Below, one piece after another: positions 21,711 to 33,204 of a stretch of DNA of 64,000 nt (positions are counted from its first letter, which is position 1; each line of letters opens with the position of its first letter). Under the pieces are notes generated by a model, which did no database searches, was not told the DNA's origin, and saw only the letters and a program-made list of their open reading frames with translations. The translations under genes were made by a program, and so were the position numbers. Source of the stretch: Calliphora vicina (taxonomy: Eukaryota; Arthropoda; Insecta; Diptera; Calliphoridae). The DNA lies in NCBI RefSeq assembly GCF_958450345.1, contig NC_088781.1:115337431-115401430 (forward strand), in the 5' to 3' direction.

Positions 21711-23008
21711 CAACTGTCCAGAACTTCGACCTGTGGAATGTTATTGGTATCTTGTAAAAAAAATAAAGAACAAAAGAATGGTATCCTCGATGTTAAGCGT
21801 AAGTGGACCACCTCGTCCAAAATGGTAACGGAAGCAACTATAAAATCTTTATGGGAGGATTTCCGAAAAAGAAGATACATTTTTAAATACCGAGTAATTT
21901 TAATGTTCAATGAATTTGTATAAATATTTGAATACATATGCGTAATTTTGAGAATTTGTATATTGAACGGTTTAAGTTTTATTTAACTAAATACAAGTAG
22001 AAGTTTTTTCTGCTTCACTCTTTACCAAAATTTTCTTCCCTTTCAAATCATACATAGGGAATAATTTAATGCATTTTAATATCTCAACAAGGAAATTCTT
22101 TCAACCTCATGCAAAAGTGTTTGCTGGGTTACAATATAAAACACAATATTTGTATGTCTGTACATATGAACGCATTTATATTTCTGTACAATACAAATGC
22201 ATATGTATAAAATTTACAATTACTCGTACCATTCCCTTTGAACAAAACTCTAAAAAAAAAATTAAAACAAACTAAAACGTCTAAATACCAAATTACGGTA
22301 TGAACGAAATGGATTAAAATTAATGATTTTCCATGGATGTATGTGTAGCAAATGTGCCTGCATACGAACATAAACGAATAAAATGACTCTCTAAATATGC
22401 AAAAATGATTAGAAAATTTGCATTAATTGAATAAAGGCATTTTTATTTTTTTTTTTTTGGATTTTTCGATTAAAATTCATTTTAAATATAAATACAAATT
22501 TATAAACATACCTTCATATATATAAAATAGTCTAACGGTTTATATGTACATAAATGAACATATATAGAGGTATGTAGATATGTACATATGTTTAAATAAA
22601 TGTACATATATAAATTACCCAAACAACTGACAAAATAATAGTTTATATTGTAAAAATGGCCATATGTGGTAGAATTGTTGGTAGTTTGAAATGACTATAA
22701 CTACAGATAAATGGAGCGATCAAATTGAAAACTACAACAACACAAAATATAATACATATAAAACAACAGCGGTAATGGCAACAAAAACAAAAAGTTTGCT
22801 AACTACAAAAATAGGTTCTCATACATGTCACAACTAAATGCAAAATCAATTTTAATGTCACATAAAGTTAATGAATAAATACTTTATAATATGGACAACT
22901 TAAGCGAATAACAACAAATGTTAGGTAGTTGAATAAAAATATAGATTGCAATGGTTAAAATACAAACCAGTTGGAAATATTCAATACAGTGTAAATAACT
23001 ATTTACAA

Positions 23009-26000
23009 CTAGTCATAGTCTAGTCATAGTCTAGTCATAGTCTAGTCATAGTCTAGTCATAGTCTAGTCATAGTCTAGTCATAGTCTAGTCATAGTCTAG
23101 TCATAGTCTAGTCATAGTCTAGTCATAGTCTAGTCATAGTCTAGTCATAGTCTAGTCATAGTCTAGTCATAGTCTAGTCATAGTCTAGTCATAGTCTAGT
23201 CATAGTCTAGTCATAGTCTAGTCATAGTCTAGTCATAGTCTAGTCATAGTCTAGTCATAGTCTAGTCATAGTCTAGTCATAGTCTAGTCATAGTCTAGTC
23301 ATAGTCTAGTCATAGTCTAGTCATAGTCTAGTCATAGTCTAGTAATAGTCTAGTCATAGTCTAGTCATAGTCTAGTCATAGTCTAGTCATAGTCTAGTCA
23401 TAGTCTAGTCATAGTCTAGTCATAGTCTAGTCATAGTCTAGTCATAGTCTAGTCATAGTCTAGTCATTGTCTAGTCATAGTCTAGTCATAGTCTAGTCAT
23501 AGTCTAGTCATAGTCTAGTCATAGTCTAGTCATAGTCTAGTCATAGTCTAGTCATAGTCTAGTCATAGTCTAGTCATAGTCTAGTCATAGTCTAGTCATA
23601 GTCTAGTCATAGTCTAGTCATAGTCTAGTCATAGTCTAGTCATAGTCTAGTCATAGTCTAGTCATAGTCTAGTCATAGTCTAGTCATAGTCTAGTCATAG
23701 TCTAGTCATAGTCTAGTCATAGTCTAGTCATAGTCTAGTCATAGTCTAGTCATAGTCTAGTCATAGTCTAGTCATAGTCTAGTCATAGTCTAGTCATAGT
23801 CTAGTCATAGTCTAGTCATAGTCTAGTCATAGTCTAGTCATAGTCTAGTCATAGTCTAGTCATAGTCTAGTCATAGTCTAGTCATAGTCTAGTCATAGTC
23901 TAGTCATAGTCTAGTCATAGTCTAGTCATAGTCTAGTCATAGTCTAGTCATAGTCTAGTCATAGTCTAGTCATAGTCTAGTCATAGTCTAGTCATAGTCT
24001 AGTCATAGTCTAGTCATAGTCTAGTCATAGTCTAGTCATAGTCTAGTCATAGTCTAGTCATAGTCTAGTCATAGTCTAGTCATAGTCTAGTCATAGTCTA
24101 GTCATAGTCTAGTCATAGTCTAGTCATAGTCTAGTCATAGTCTAGTCATAGTCTAGTCATAGTCTAGTCATAGTCTAGTCATAGTCTAGTCATAGTCTAG
24201 TCATAGTCTAGTCATAGTCTAGTCATAGTCTAGTCATAGTCTAGTCATAGTCTAGTCATAGTCTAGTCATAGTCTAGTCATAGTCTAGTCATAGTCTAGT
24301 CATAGTCTAGTCATAGTCTAGTCATAGTCTAGTCATAGTCTAGTCATAGTCTAGTCATAGTCTAGTCATAGTCTAGTCATAGTCTAGTCATAGTCTAGTC
24401 ATAGTCTAGTCATAGTCTAGTCATAGTCTAGTCATAGTCTAGTCATAGTCTAGTCATAGTCTAGTCATAGTCTAGTCATAGTCTAGTCATAGTCTAGTCA
24501 TAGTCTAGTCATAGTCTAGTCATAGTCTAGTCATAGTCTAGTCATAGTCTAGTCATAGTCTAGTCATAGTCTAGTCATAGTCTAGTCATAGTCTAGTCAT
24601 AGTCTAGTCATAGTCTAGTCATAGTCTAGTCATAGTCTAGTCATAGTCTAGTCATAGTCTAGTCATAGTCTAGTCATAGTCTAGTCATAGTCTAGTCATA
24701 GTCTAGTCATAGTCTAGTCATAGTCTAGTCATAGTCTAGTCATAGTCTAGTCATAGTCTAGTCATAGTCTAGTCATAGTCTAGTCATAGTCTAGTCATAG
24801 TCTAGTCATAGTCTAGTCATAGTCTAGTCATAGTCTAGTCATAGTCTAGTCATAGTCTAGTCATAGTCTAGTCATAGTCTAGTCATAGTCTAGTCATAGT
24901 CTAGTCATAGTCTAGTCATAGTCTAGTCATAGTCTAGTCATAGTCTAGTCATAGTCTAGTCATAGTCTAGTCATAGTCTAGTCATAGTCTAGTCATAGTC
25001 TAGTCATAGTCTAGTCATAGTCTAGTCATAGTCTAGTCATAGTCTAGTCATAGTCTAGTCATAGTCTAGTCATAGTCTAGTCATAGTCTAGTCATAGTCT
25101 AGTCATAGTCTAGTCATAGTCTAGTCATAGTCTAGTCATAGTCTAGTCATAGTCTAGTCATAGTCTAGTCATAGTCTAGTCATAGTCTAGTCATAGTCTA
25201 GTCATAGTCTAGTCATAGTCTAGTCATAGTCTAGTCATAGTCTAGTCATAGTCTAGTCATAGTCTAGTCATAGTCTAGTCATAGTCTAGTCATAGTCTAG
25301 TCATAGTCTAGTCATAGTCTAGTCATAGTCTAGTCATAGTCTAGTCATAGTCTAGTCATAGTCTAGTCATAGTCTAGTCATAGTCTAGTCATAGTCTAGT
25401 CATAGTCTAGTCATAGTCTAGTCATAGTCTAGTCATAGTCTAGTCATAGTCTAGTCATAGTCTAGTCATAGTCTAGTCATAGTCTAGTCATAGTCTAGTC
25501 ATAGTCTAGTCATAGTCTAGTCATAGTCTAGTCATAGTCTAGTCATAGTCTAGTCATAGTCTAGTCATAGTCTAGTCATAGTCTAGTCATAGTCTAGTCA
25601 TAGTCTAGTCATAGTCTAGTCATAGTCTAGTCATAGTCTAGTCATAGTCTAGTCATAGTCTAGTCATAGTCTAGTCATAGTCTAGTCATAGTCTAGTCAT
25701 AGTCTAGTCATAGTCTAGTCATAGTCTAGTCATAGTCTAGTCATAGTCTAGTCATAGTCTAGTCATAGTCTAGTCATAGTCTAGTCATAGTCTAGTCATA
25801 GTCTAGTCATAGTCTAGTCATAGTCTAGTCATAGTCTAGTCATAGTCTAGTCATAGTCTAGTCATAGTCTAGTCATAGTCTAGTCATAGTCTAGTCATAG
25901 TCTAGTCATAGTCTAGTCATAGTCTAGTCATAGTCTAGTCATAGTCTAGTCATAGTCTAGTCATAGTCTAGTCATAGTCTAGTCATAGTCTAGTCATAGT

Positions 26001-27225
26001 CTAGTCATAGTCTAGTCATAGTCTAGTCATAGTCTAGTCATAGTCTAGTCATAGTCTAGTCATAGTCTAGTCATAGTCTAGTCATAGTCTAGTCATAGTC
26101 TAGTCATAGTCTAGTCATAGTCTAGTCATAGTCTAGTCATAGTCTAGTCATAGTCTAGTCATAGTCTAGTCATAGTCTAGTCATAGTCTAGTCATAGTCT
26201 AGTCATAGTCTAGTCATAGTCTAGTCATAGTCTAGTCATAGTCTAGTCATAGTCTAGTCATAGTCTAGTCATAGTCTAGTCATAGTCTAGTCATAGTCTA
26301 GTCATAGTCTAGTCATAGTCTAGTCATAGTCTAGTCATAGTCTAGTCATAGTCTAGTCATAGTCTAGTCATAGTCTAGTCATAGTCTAGTCATAGTCTAG
26401 TCATAGTCTAGTCATAGTCTAGTCATAGTCTAGTCATAGTCTAGTCATAGTCTAGTCATAGTCTAGTCATAGTCTAGTCATAGTCTAGTCATAGTCTAGT
26501 CATAGTCTAGTCATAGTCTAGTCATAGTCTAGTCATAGTCTAGTCATAGTCTAGTCATAGTCTAGTCATAGTCTAGTCATAGTCTAGTCATAGTCTAGTC
26601 ATAGTCTAGTCATAGTCTAGTCATAGTCTAGTCATAGTCTAGTCATAGTCTAGTCATAGTCTAGTCATAGTCTAGTCATAGTCTAGTCATAGTCTAGTCA
26701 TAGTCTAGTCATAGTCTAGTCATAGTCTAGTCATAGTCTAGTCATAGTCTAGTCATAGTCTAGTCATAGTCTAGTCATAGTCTAGTCATAGTCTAGTCAT
26801 AGTCTAGTCATAGTCTAGTCATAGTCTAGTCATAGTCTAGTCATAGTCTAGTCATAGTCTAGTCATAGTCTAGTCATAGTCTAGTCATAGTCTAGTCATA
26901 GTCTAGTCATAGTCTAGTCATAGTCTAGTCATAGTCTAGTCATAGTCTAGTCATAGTCTAGTCATAGTCTAGTCATAGTCTAGTCATAGTCTAGTCATAG
27001 TCTAGTCATAGTCTAGTCATAGTCTAGTCATAGTCTAGTCATAGTCTAGTCATAGTCTAGTCATAGTCTAGTCATAGTCTAGTCATAGTCTAGTCATAGT
27101 CTAGTCATAGTCTAGTCATAGTCTAGTCATAGTCTAGTCATAGTCTAGTCATAGTCTAGTCATAGTCTAGTCATAGTCTAGTCATAGTCTAGTCATAGTC
27201 TAGTCATAGTCTAGTCATAGTCTAG
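23009..27225. repeat. 11-bp tandem satellite (CTAGTCATAGT)n, about 383 copies
   Basis: A 4.2-kb array with an exact 11-bp period. The phase is the same every 660 bases from 23341 to 27181, so no indel is visible across the array. I saw only two substitutions, C to A at 23344 and A to T at 23468, before the edge variant CTAGACATATG. TAG on the plus strand and TGA on the minus strand fall in every frame because 11 is not a multiple of 3, so the array is non-coding. It lies inside mol intron 1, ending 398 bp from the exon-1 splice donor. No function can be assigned from sequence. Confidence 0.98.
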
Positions 27226-27429
27226 ACATATGCAATTTCCTATTGGGTAGTGTTATCGCAAAACTTAGCATACATCTAAAGAAGACAAGTATTTTAAAAT
27301 AAGTACCTTTTACTTTTTTAGCGGAAATCTAACAATATATTCCAAATGACAATTTGTATAGAAGTCGTACTATTTATATTTCAAGAAAAACTATTTTGTA
27401 AACGGAACTTAAACGCTTTGTAAACTTTA

Positions 27430-27490
27430 TTTACAACAATCGATATCGAGTTGTTCGGTTGGCAACAAATTCGTTGTCACTACTGAGACA
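27430..27490. repeat. Fragment of GGCAACC-type MITE
   Basis: TTCGGTTGGCAACAAATTCG at about 27455-27474 matches the right arm of the fold-back at 61454-61696. Partial copy within mol intron 1. Confidence 0.45.
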
Positions 27491-27623
27491 ATCAATTCTA
27501 TATATTTGAAAAAATATTCTAACAAATCAATTTATTGTCCTATAAAACGTGTGAATTATTTAAGCAATTTTATTAATATTACATTTATAAATATTAATTA
27601 ACGAATTTACATTTATCACTCAC

Positions 27624-27788
27624 CTGTTTTCTTACACCTGGAAATATAACTAAGAAAGCAACATAAAATGTTGCAAATAATACAGATACGGCAACAATCG
27701 AGACATCACCCGTTACGGGTGTGCGATTTGAAAATGAATACAATGTGGGTCCACCATCGTCTCGAAATGCATCAAACCAACCCTTCAT
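27624..27788 (-). CDS. mol: Dual oxidase maturation factor (DUOXA / moladietz), first coding exon
   Basis: The ATG at 27788-27786 opens MKGWFDAFRDDGGPTLYSFS, then NRTPVTGDVSIVAVSVLFAT and FYVAFLVIFPGVRKQ (55 residues), ending CAG|GTGAGT, a consensus donor at 27618-27623. The cytosolic or luminal N-terminus is followed by membrane segment 1 (about residues 29-49). FPGVRK corresponds to the LPGIRGK end of TM1 in human DUOXA. An in-frame TTG three codons upstream gives no better start. Known family role: partner and ER-exit factor for dual oxidase, which makes hydrogen peroxide at epithelial surfaces; in Drosophila mol is also reported as a Numb-interacting protein. Identity rests on fit to family motifs and on two further exons that continue the protein in phase. 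Confidence 0.95.
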
Positions 27789-27810
27789 GCTTTGCAAACG
27801 TTATAATGCT
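27789..27810 (-). other. mol: mol 5' UTR segment and candidate 3' splice site
   Basis: Immediately upstream of the ATG the minus strand reads TTTTGTACATTCTAG|CATTATAACG, a pyrimidine-leaning tract ending in AG at 27809-27810, 21 bases before the ATG. This suggests a spliced 5' non-coding exon farther right. I could not locate that exon. Confidence 0.5.
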
Positions 27811-28647
27811 AGAATGTACAAAATAAATACAAAATTAAAACAGATGTTGATTAAAAAATTAGCATTTTTATGTAAATTAATTGTTTACTTTTAATTGTTA
27901 TTATTTTTTTATATTTTTTTGTTTGTTGCTGTTTAATTATTAAATAGTTAGTTTTAATAATTATTATTAAATCTAGTATATTGTATATTTTTAATTATAG
28001 AGATTAAATATAAATTCCATTTTGAAGCCATAAAATGTACAAATAATATATGTATTAAAAAACAAAACTAAAAGTTTATCTAGATACAGAATACTTTTAC
28101 GTACAAGTTGAACAAGTTGGTATGTGTATTTAATTCAATTAATTGATAAATATCACCATCATCTGTGGTAACATTTATTGGATTTGTTTTATGTATTTTT
28201 TCACTATTTGAATAAGAGTTATTAATGGGTTTTCATTATCTTTTAATAGTGTGTTTATGCGAGTGTTTTTGAACTAAATATATGAATGTCTGCCTGCTTG
28301 CCTGCTGCCTATCTCTATCTAAACAACAAGCAATTTTCAAATTAAAATTGGAATAAATAAAACATTCTTGGGTTTTTACATATTAAATATTTGTTTGTAA
28401 TAAAAAAGCGATTAATTAATAGCGACATGGTTAGCAGGAATGAATTATTTATTTATTTAGACATTTATTTGACTATCTAAAGTATTTTCTAAGCAGCTGT
28501 TTTTTGTTGAAGGAAAATACGCAGATGCGGAACATTACATTAAAAGGAAGTTTAAACCACATTTTTGTAGTATACATAATCAAATTTATCTTTAATTTAG
28601 CTGTAATCAAATAAACAAATATTGTAATAGTAAAGCGGAATTAAGCA
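27811..28647. other. AT-rich DNA upstream of mol coding exon 1, no gene seen
   Basis: Probably intron or promoter-side sequence; no element recognised. Confidence 0.4.
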
Positions 28648-29262
28648 AACCCACAATTTGAGTCAAACTTGGGCACAAACTTTTGAGACAAACCTGAATT
28701 GTAAAGAACCCACGATTTGAGCCAAGCTTTAACTGTATAAGACAAACCTGAATTGTAAAGGACACACGATTTGAGCCAAGCTTTAATTGTATAAGACAAA
28801 CGATTTGATCCAAATCTGAATTGTAAAGGACCCACGAATTGAGCCAAGCTTTAATTGTATAAGACAAACGATTTGATCCAAATCTGAATTGTAAAGGACC
28901 CACGAATTGAGCCAAGCTTTAATTGTATAAGACAAACGATTTGATCCAAACCTGAACTGTATAGGACCCACGATTTGAGCCAAGCAAGAGAAACGATTTG
29001 ATCCAATCATGAATTGTAAAGAACCCACGATTTGAGCCAAACTTGAACTGTATACGACCCATGATTTGAGCCAAACTTGAACAGTATATGACCCACGATT
29101 TGAGCCAAACTTGAACTGTATACGACCCATGATTTGAGCCAAACTTGAACAGTATATGACCCACGATTTGAGCCAAACTTGAACTGTATACGACCCATGA
29201 TTTGAGCCAAACTTGAACAGTATATGACCCACGATTTGAGCCAAAGTTGAACTGTATAAGTC
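28648..29262. repeat. 34-bp satellite, array A (about 18 units, 68-bp higher-order structure)
   Basis: Units run ACGATTTGAGCCAA + GCTTTAATTGTATAAGACAA and variants, 34 bp each. Pairs of variant monomers recur as exact 68-bp blocks (28800-28867 and 28868-28935; again at 29073-29240 with ACTGTATACG alternating with ACAGTATATG). One unit near 28980 is truncated. Minus-strand open frames here are by-products of the period (three units equal 102 bp) and have repeat-derived, not gene-like, composition. Confidence 0.95.
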
Positions 29263-29272
29263 CTACTATAAT

Positions 29273-30402
29273 AATCCACGATTTAAACTAAAACTGTACT
29301 GTATAATAATCCACGATTTAAACTAAAACTGTACTGTATAATAATCCACGATTTAAACTAAAACTGTACTGTATAATAATCCACGATTTAAACTAAAACT
29401 GTACTGTATAATAATCCACGATTTAAACTAAAACTGTACTGTATAATAATCCACGATTTAAACTAAAACTGTACTGTATAATAATCCACGATTTAAACTA
29501 AAACTGTACTGTATAATAATCCACGATTTAAACTAAAACTGTACTGTATAATAATCCACGATTTAAACTAAAACTGTACTGTATAATAATCCACGATTTA
29601 AACTAAAACTGTACTGTATAATAATCCACGATTTAAACTAAAACTGTACTGTATAATAATCCACGATTTAAACTAAAACTGTACTGTATAATAATCCACG
29701 ATTTAAACTAAAACTGTACTGTATAATAATCCACGATTTAAACTAAAACTGTACTGTATAATAATCCACGATTTAAACTAAAACTGTACTGTATAATAAT
29801 CCACGATTTAAACTAAAACTGTACTGTATAATAATCCACGATTTAAACTAAAACTTTACTGTATAATAATCCACGATTTAAACTAAAACTGTACTGTATA
29901 ATAATCCACGATTTAAACTAAAACTGTACTGTATAATAATCCACGATTTAAACTAAAACTGTACTGTATAATAATCCACGATTTAAACTAAAACTGTACT
30001 GTATAATAATCCACGATTTTAACTAAAACTGTACTGTATAATAATCCACGATTTAAACTAAAACTGTACTGTATAATAATCCACGATTTAAACTAAAACT
30101 GTACTGTATAATAATCCACGATTTAAACTAAAACTGTACTGTATAATAATCCACGATTTAAACTAAAACTGTACTGTATAATAATCCACGATTTAAACTA
30201 AAACTGTACTGTATAATAATCCACGATTTAAACTAAATCTGTACTGTATAATAATCCACGATTTAAACTAAAACTGTACTGTATAATAATCCACGATTTA
30301 AACTAAAACTGTACTGTATAATAATCCACGATTTAAACTAAAACTGTACTGTGCAACTGTACTGTATAATAATCCACGATTTAAACTAAAACTGTACTGT
30401 AT
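29273..30402. repeat. 35-bp satellite, array B (about 32 near-identical units)
   Basis: The unit ACGATTTAAACTAAAACTGT + ACTGTATAATAATCC recurs every 35 bp with only single-base variants (near 29857, 30017 and 30237) and one slipped unit near 30349. It is related to array A monomers (CACGATTT...AAA...TGTA...) but homogenised and one base longer. Confidence 0.97.
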
Positions 30403-32034
30403 AACACTCATGTTTGGAGCTTAAATTGTCCTTGATAAGAGTTAAGAACTACGATTTTATAAACATTTGTACTGTATAAAGGCTTTATATTCAAGGCGAG
30501 TTTTATAACTATATTAACCAATACAGTATTCTACCAATTTATATTCCATTGTAAATTCAAAGCCTAAAGCCATTTTAATCTCAATCATCAAATTAATGTA
30601 ACGTTTTAAAAATTTGGCACAAAGAACGCCAATTTGTACATGATTTATAGCTAAATTTCAAATATTTCGTATAGAAATTAACAAAGTAAAAGCTCAAATA
30701 TAAGTTTTGCTGAAATATTTACAAATAAATCAAATCCTATTCAATTCATCTTACCCCAAAAACAATGTATTTTTCGTATTAACCTATTTTTAACACCAAA
30801 ATAAAAATATATAAAATAACAAAAGTTTTTTTTTTAATTTTTTGTTTAAAAACCCACACTACCACACAACAAAAAAATATATAAAATTTCCCAACAATTT
30901 GTTGAGAGAAAAAAATCAAACAAAATCCGCGTAAAAACTCAACTCAGTTTTATACATTTTTTTACCACAAAACCCACAGTTTATACATTGAATGGCGTTG
31001 TTAAAACCAGAGAAAAAAAGAATAGAAAAATATAAAATCAACCAGAGAAAAAAAGAATAGAAAAATATAAAATCAAACAATATTAAGCAGTAATACAAAA
31101 GAACAATAAGAATCATTTTTGAAAAACAATAAACATAAAAAAAAATAATATTATTACGGAAAAAATCATACACAATACATCAAATCAAAATGAGATTAAC
31201 CCATTGTGGGTGGGATAATTATTTTAGCTAAACGTATTATATTTGTAGTAAAGGAACAGTAGTGAGTTATTTTAAATTATATTTATTATCTGCGGGAAAT
31301 TTTTGTCAATTGTTTTCCCAAAGAACCAACAAAGGGTCCAGTCGGTTCGTTTCGTCTAGGAAATCAAACCTTTAATTACTTAACATCAAGACAATTCTCA
31401 ATCAAAAGTATTTTGAAACAACTCTAAATGGGTTAATTGAACAAAAAAAAAATTTTAAAATCATAAAAAAATAGCTAAATACATTTTGTATTTCAATGAT
31501 GACGTTTATTTTAGTTTGGTATTTTTGAAGTTAATCAACTACAACAGCAACTACAATAACTACATTGATGATGATGATGATGTGGTACTTGGAGTTTATG
31601 TTTAGAAAATATAAAAAGAATACCAAACAAAATCCGGTTGAAGAAGTATTTTTTTTTTAATTATTTTTTATTTCTAAACAATAAAAGCAACTCATGTTTA
31701 AGAATATACGAGTAATAAATTTGTTTCCATTTCAAAAAAAAAAAAAAACAAGAAAAAAGAGAAATAATATCAATTAAAAAAATATATTTAATACCCGGCT
31801 GCTGTTCTTAATGGACGACTGTTTGATGATGTGATTTTTTTAATTATTAATAATTTGGTTTTTTTAATATATGAAAACATTAATTAATAAAAATTTAATG
31901 TTAAACATGCAAACATTTTAATGAATGGACATTTGAGAATTTAAAACTAATTTTACGAAAGTAATAAAGGTGGCGATGACGCAGCATACTATGTGTGGTA
32001 TTTATAAAGGGGCGTCTAAATAAACTTTAATTAT
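30403..32034. other. AT-rich interval between satellite arrays, no gene seen
   Basis: Includes a 35-bp tandem duplication (ACCAGAGAAAAAAAGAATAG...) at about 31005-31075 and a short (GAT)n run at 31565-31580. No coding frame or element recognised. Confidence 0.45.
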
Positions 32035-32277
32035 ATATGATTTGAGCTAAAATGTTACTGTATAAGAATCCACGATTTGAGCTAAAATGTTACTGTATAA
32101 GAATCCACGATTTGAGCTAAAATGTTACTGTATAAGTATCCACGATTTGAGCTAAAATTTGACTGTATAAGAATCCACGATTTGAGCTAAAATATAACTG
32201 CATAAGATTTCACGATTTGAGCTAAAATTTTACTGTATAAGAATCCACGATTTGAGCTAAAATTGTACTGGTATTCA
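32035..32277. repeat. 35-bp satellite, array C (about 7 units)
   Basis: The unit CACGATTTGAGCTAAAATGT + TACTGTATAAGAATC is 35 bp with scattered changes. It combines features of arrays A (TTTGAGC) and B (ACTGTATAA.AATCC), marking it as the same family. Confidence 0.95.
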
Positions 32278-32439
32278 AGGGGAAAAACTGTAAATTTTTA
32301 AATTTTTCTTTTAATGGTACTTACTAGCTGTTATGCTTTTGAGTTAAGTTAGAATCAATGATAGGGAAATAAATTAATGTGCTAATGGTACCAAAAAGTG
32401 ACAGCTAATAGTACATTTTCTTCCTGCTAATGGCACTTG

Positions 32440-33017
32440 TTGACATTTGTATTGGTTGCATGGCTTAAAAATTAAGGATTTCAATATTTTATTTTGAAAT
32501 ATTTGTACAATATAAATTAATTTAAAGTATTGGCCATTGTTAGCTATGACCATTTGCCATCTTTCTGACAACATATTGATTCCAAGCCAAAAGAACTGCT
32601 CATCTTTTGAGGCCAAGAACGAATCAAGCCAATATCGGATACTCTGTTTCAAAGTGAAGCCCATCCCAAATATAAAGTTCTGCATCGATCAAAACAAATA
32701 GTAGTCGGACGTTCACAGTCTGGACTATAAGGCGGGTGAGGCAAAACTTCCCAATCACTTCATTCTAAATACTTTTTAACAGGAATTGCATTATGTGGCC
32801 AAGTGTTGTCATGATGGAATATCAGGGTTTCATGTCTGGCGTTCGGTAGAGGTTGATGGTTTGGACAGAATTCAGCAGCTCGTAATAGACCATTTGCTCC
32901 CATCAAATTTGGCTTTGGTGTCGATTCGGCTGGTTGGCCGGGCTTCACATACAATCTCTTTCGTTTCGGGTTATCGTAATGGATCCATTTTTCATCGCTT
33001 TTTAGTTTGATATACAT
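32440..33017 (-). mobile_element. Mos1-like mariner, internally deleted
   Basis: The minus strand from 33000 reads SDEKWIHYDNPKRKR, YVKPGQPAESTPKPN, then jumps to ARHETLIFHHDNTWPHN, IPVKKYLE, a stop and SDWEVLPHPPYSPD. After a frameshift it reads LKQSIRYWLDSFLASKDEQ, FFWLGINMLSERWQM and IANNGQYFK. These are the middle and C-terminal blocks of Mos1-type mariner transposase, with the second catalytic Asp in HHDN. About 30 residues (the IHGAKVMLCIWW block) are missing and the N-terminus is absent. Confidence 0.88.
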
Positions 33018-33204
33018 GAAATTAAGTAGTTAATGTTCTTCTTTCGATTGATTGAATTTTGGAAACATCTTCCCCATGCTATGTACAAATTGTCACACAT
33101 ATTTTGCGTTTCAATCGGATCAGTAGTTTCGGAGTTATAACAAGTTGAAGCAAAAATTATATTTTTTTCGTAAAAATATAATTTTTTTTATTTTAAAAAA
33201 TCGA

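Larger units (their letters stand above)
18896..27623 (-). other. mol: mol intron 1 (8728 bp), about half satellite DNA
   Basis: Runs from the GTGAGT donor after exon 1 (27618-27623) to the acceptor of exon 2. It contains a fold-back at 19298-19458, a transposase fragment at 20860-21255, repeat R3 and the 4.2-kb 11-bp satellite. The segments 19459-20859, 21711-23008 and 27226-27623 show no gene. Confidence 0.85.

Noticed and set aside
23009..27225. CRISPR-like array
   Set aside because: Pure 11-bp head-to-tail repeat with no spacers, in a eukaryotic intron.
28607..29279. Overlapping minus-strand open frames with repeated AQIVG-, SNRGSYTVQVW-type peptides, looking like a repeat protein
   Set aside because: They are translations of the 34-bp satellite (period 102 bp in protein frame), overlap one another in several frames and lack any start, splice or family support.
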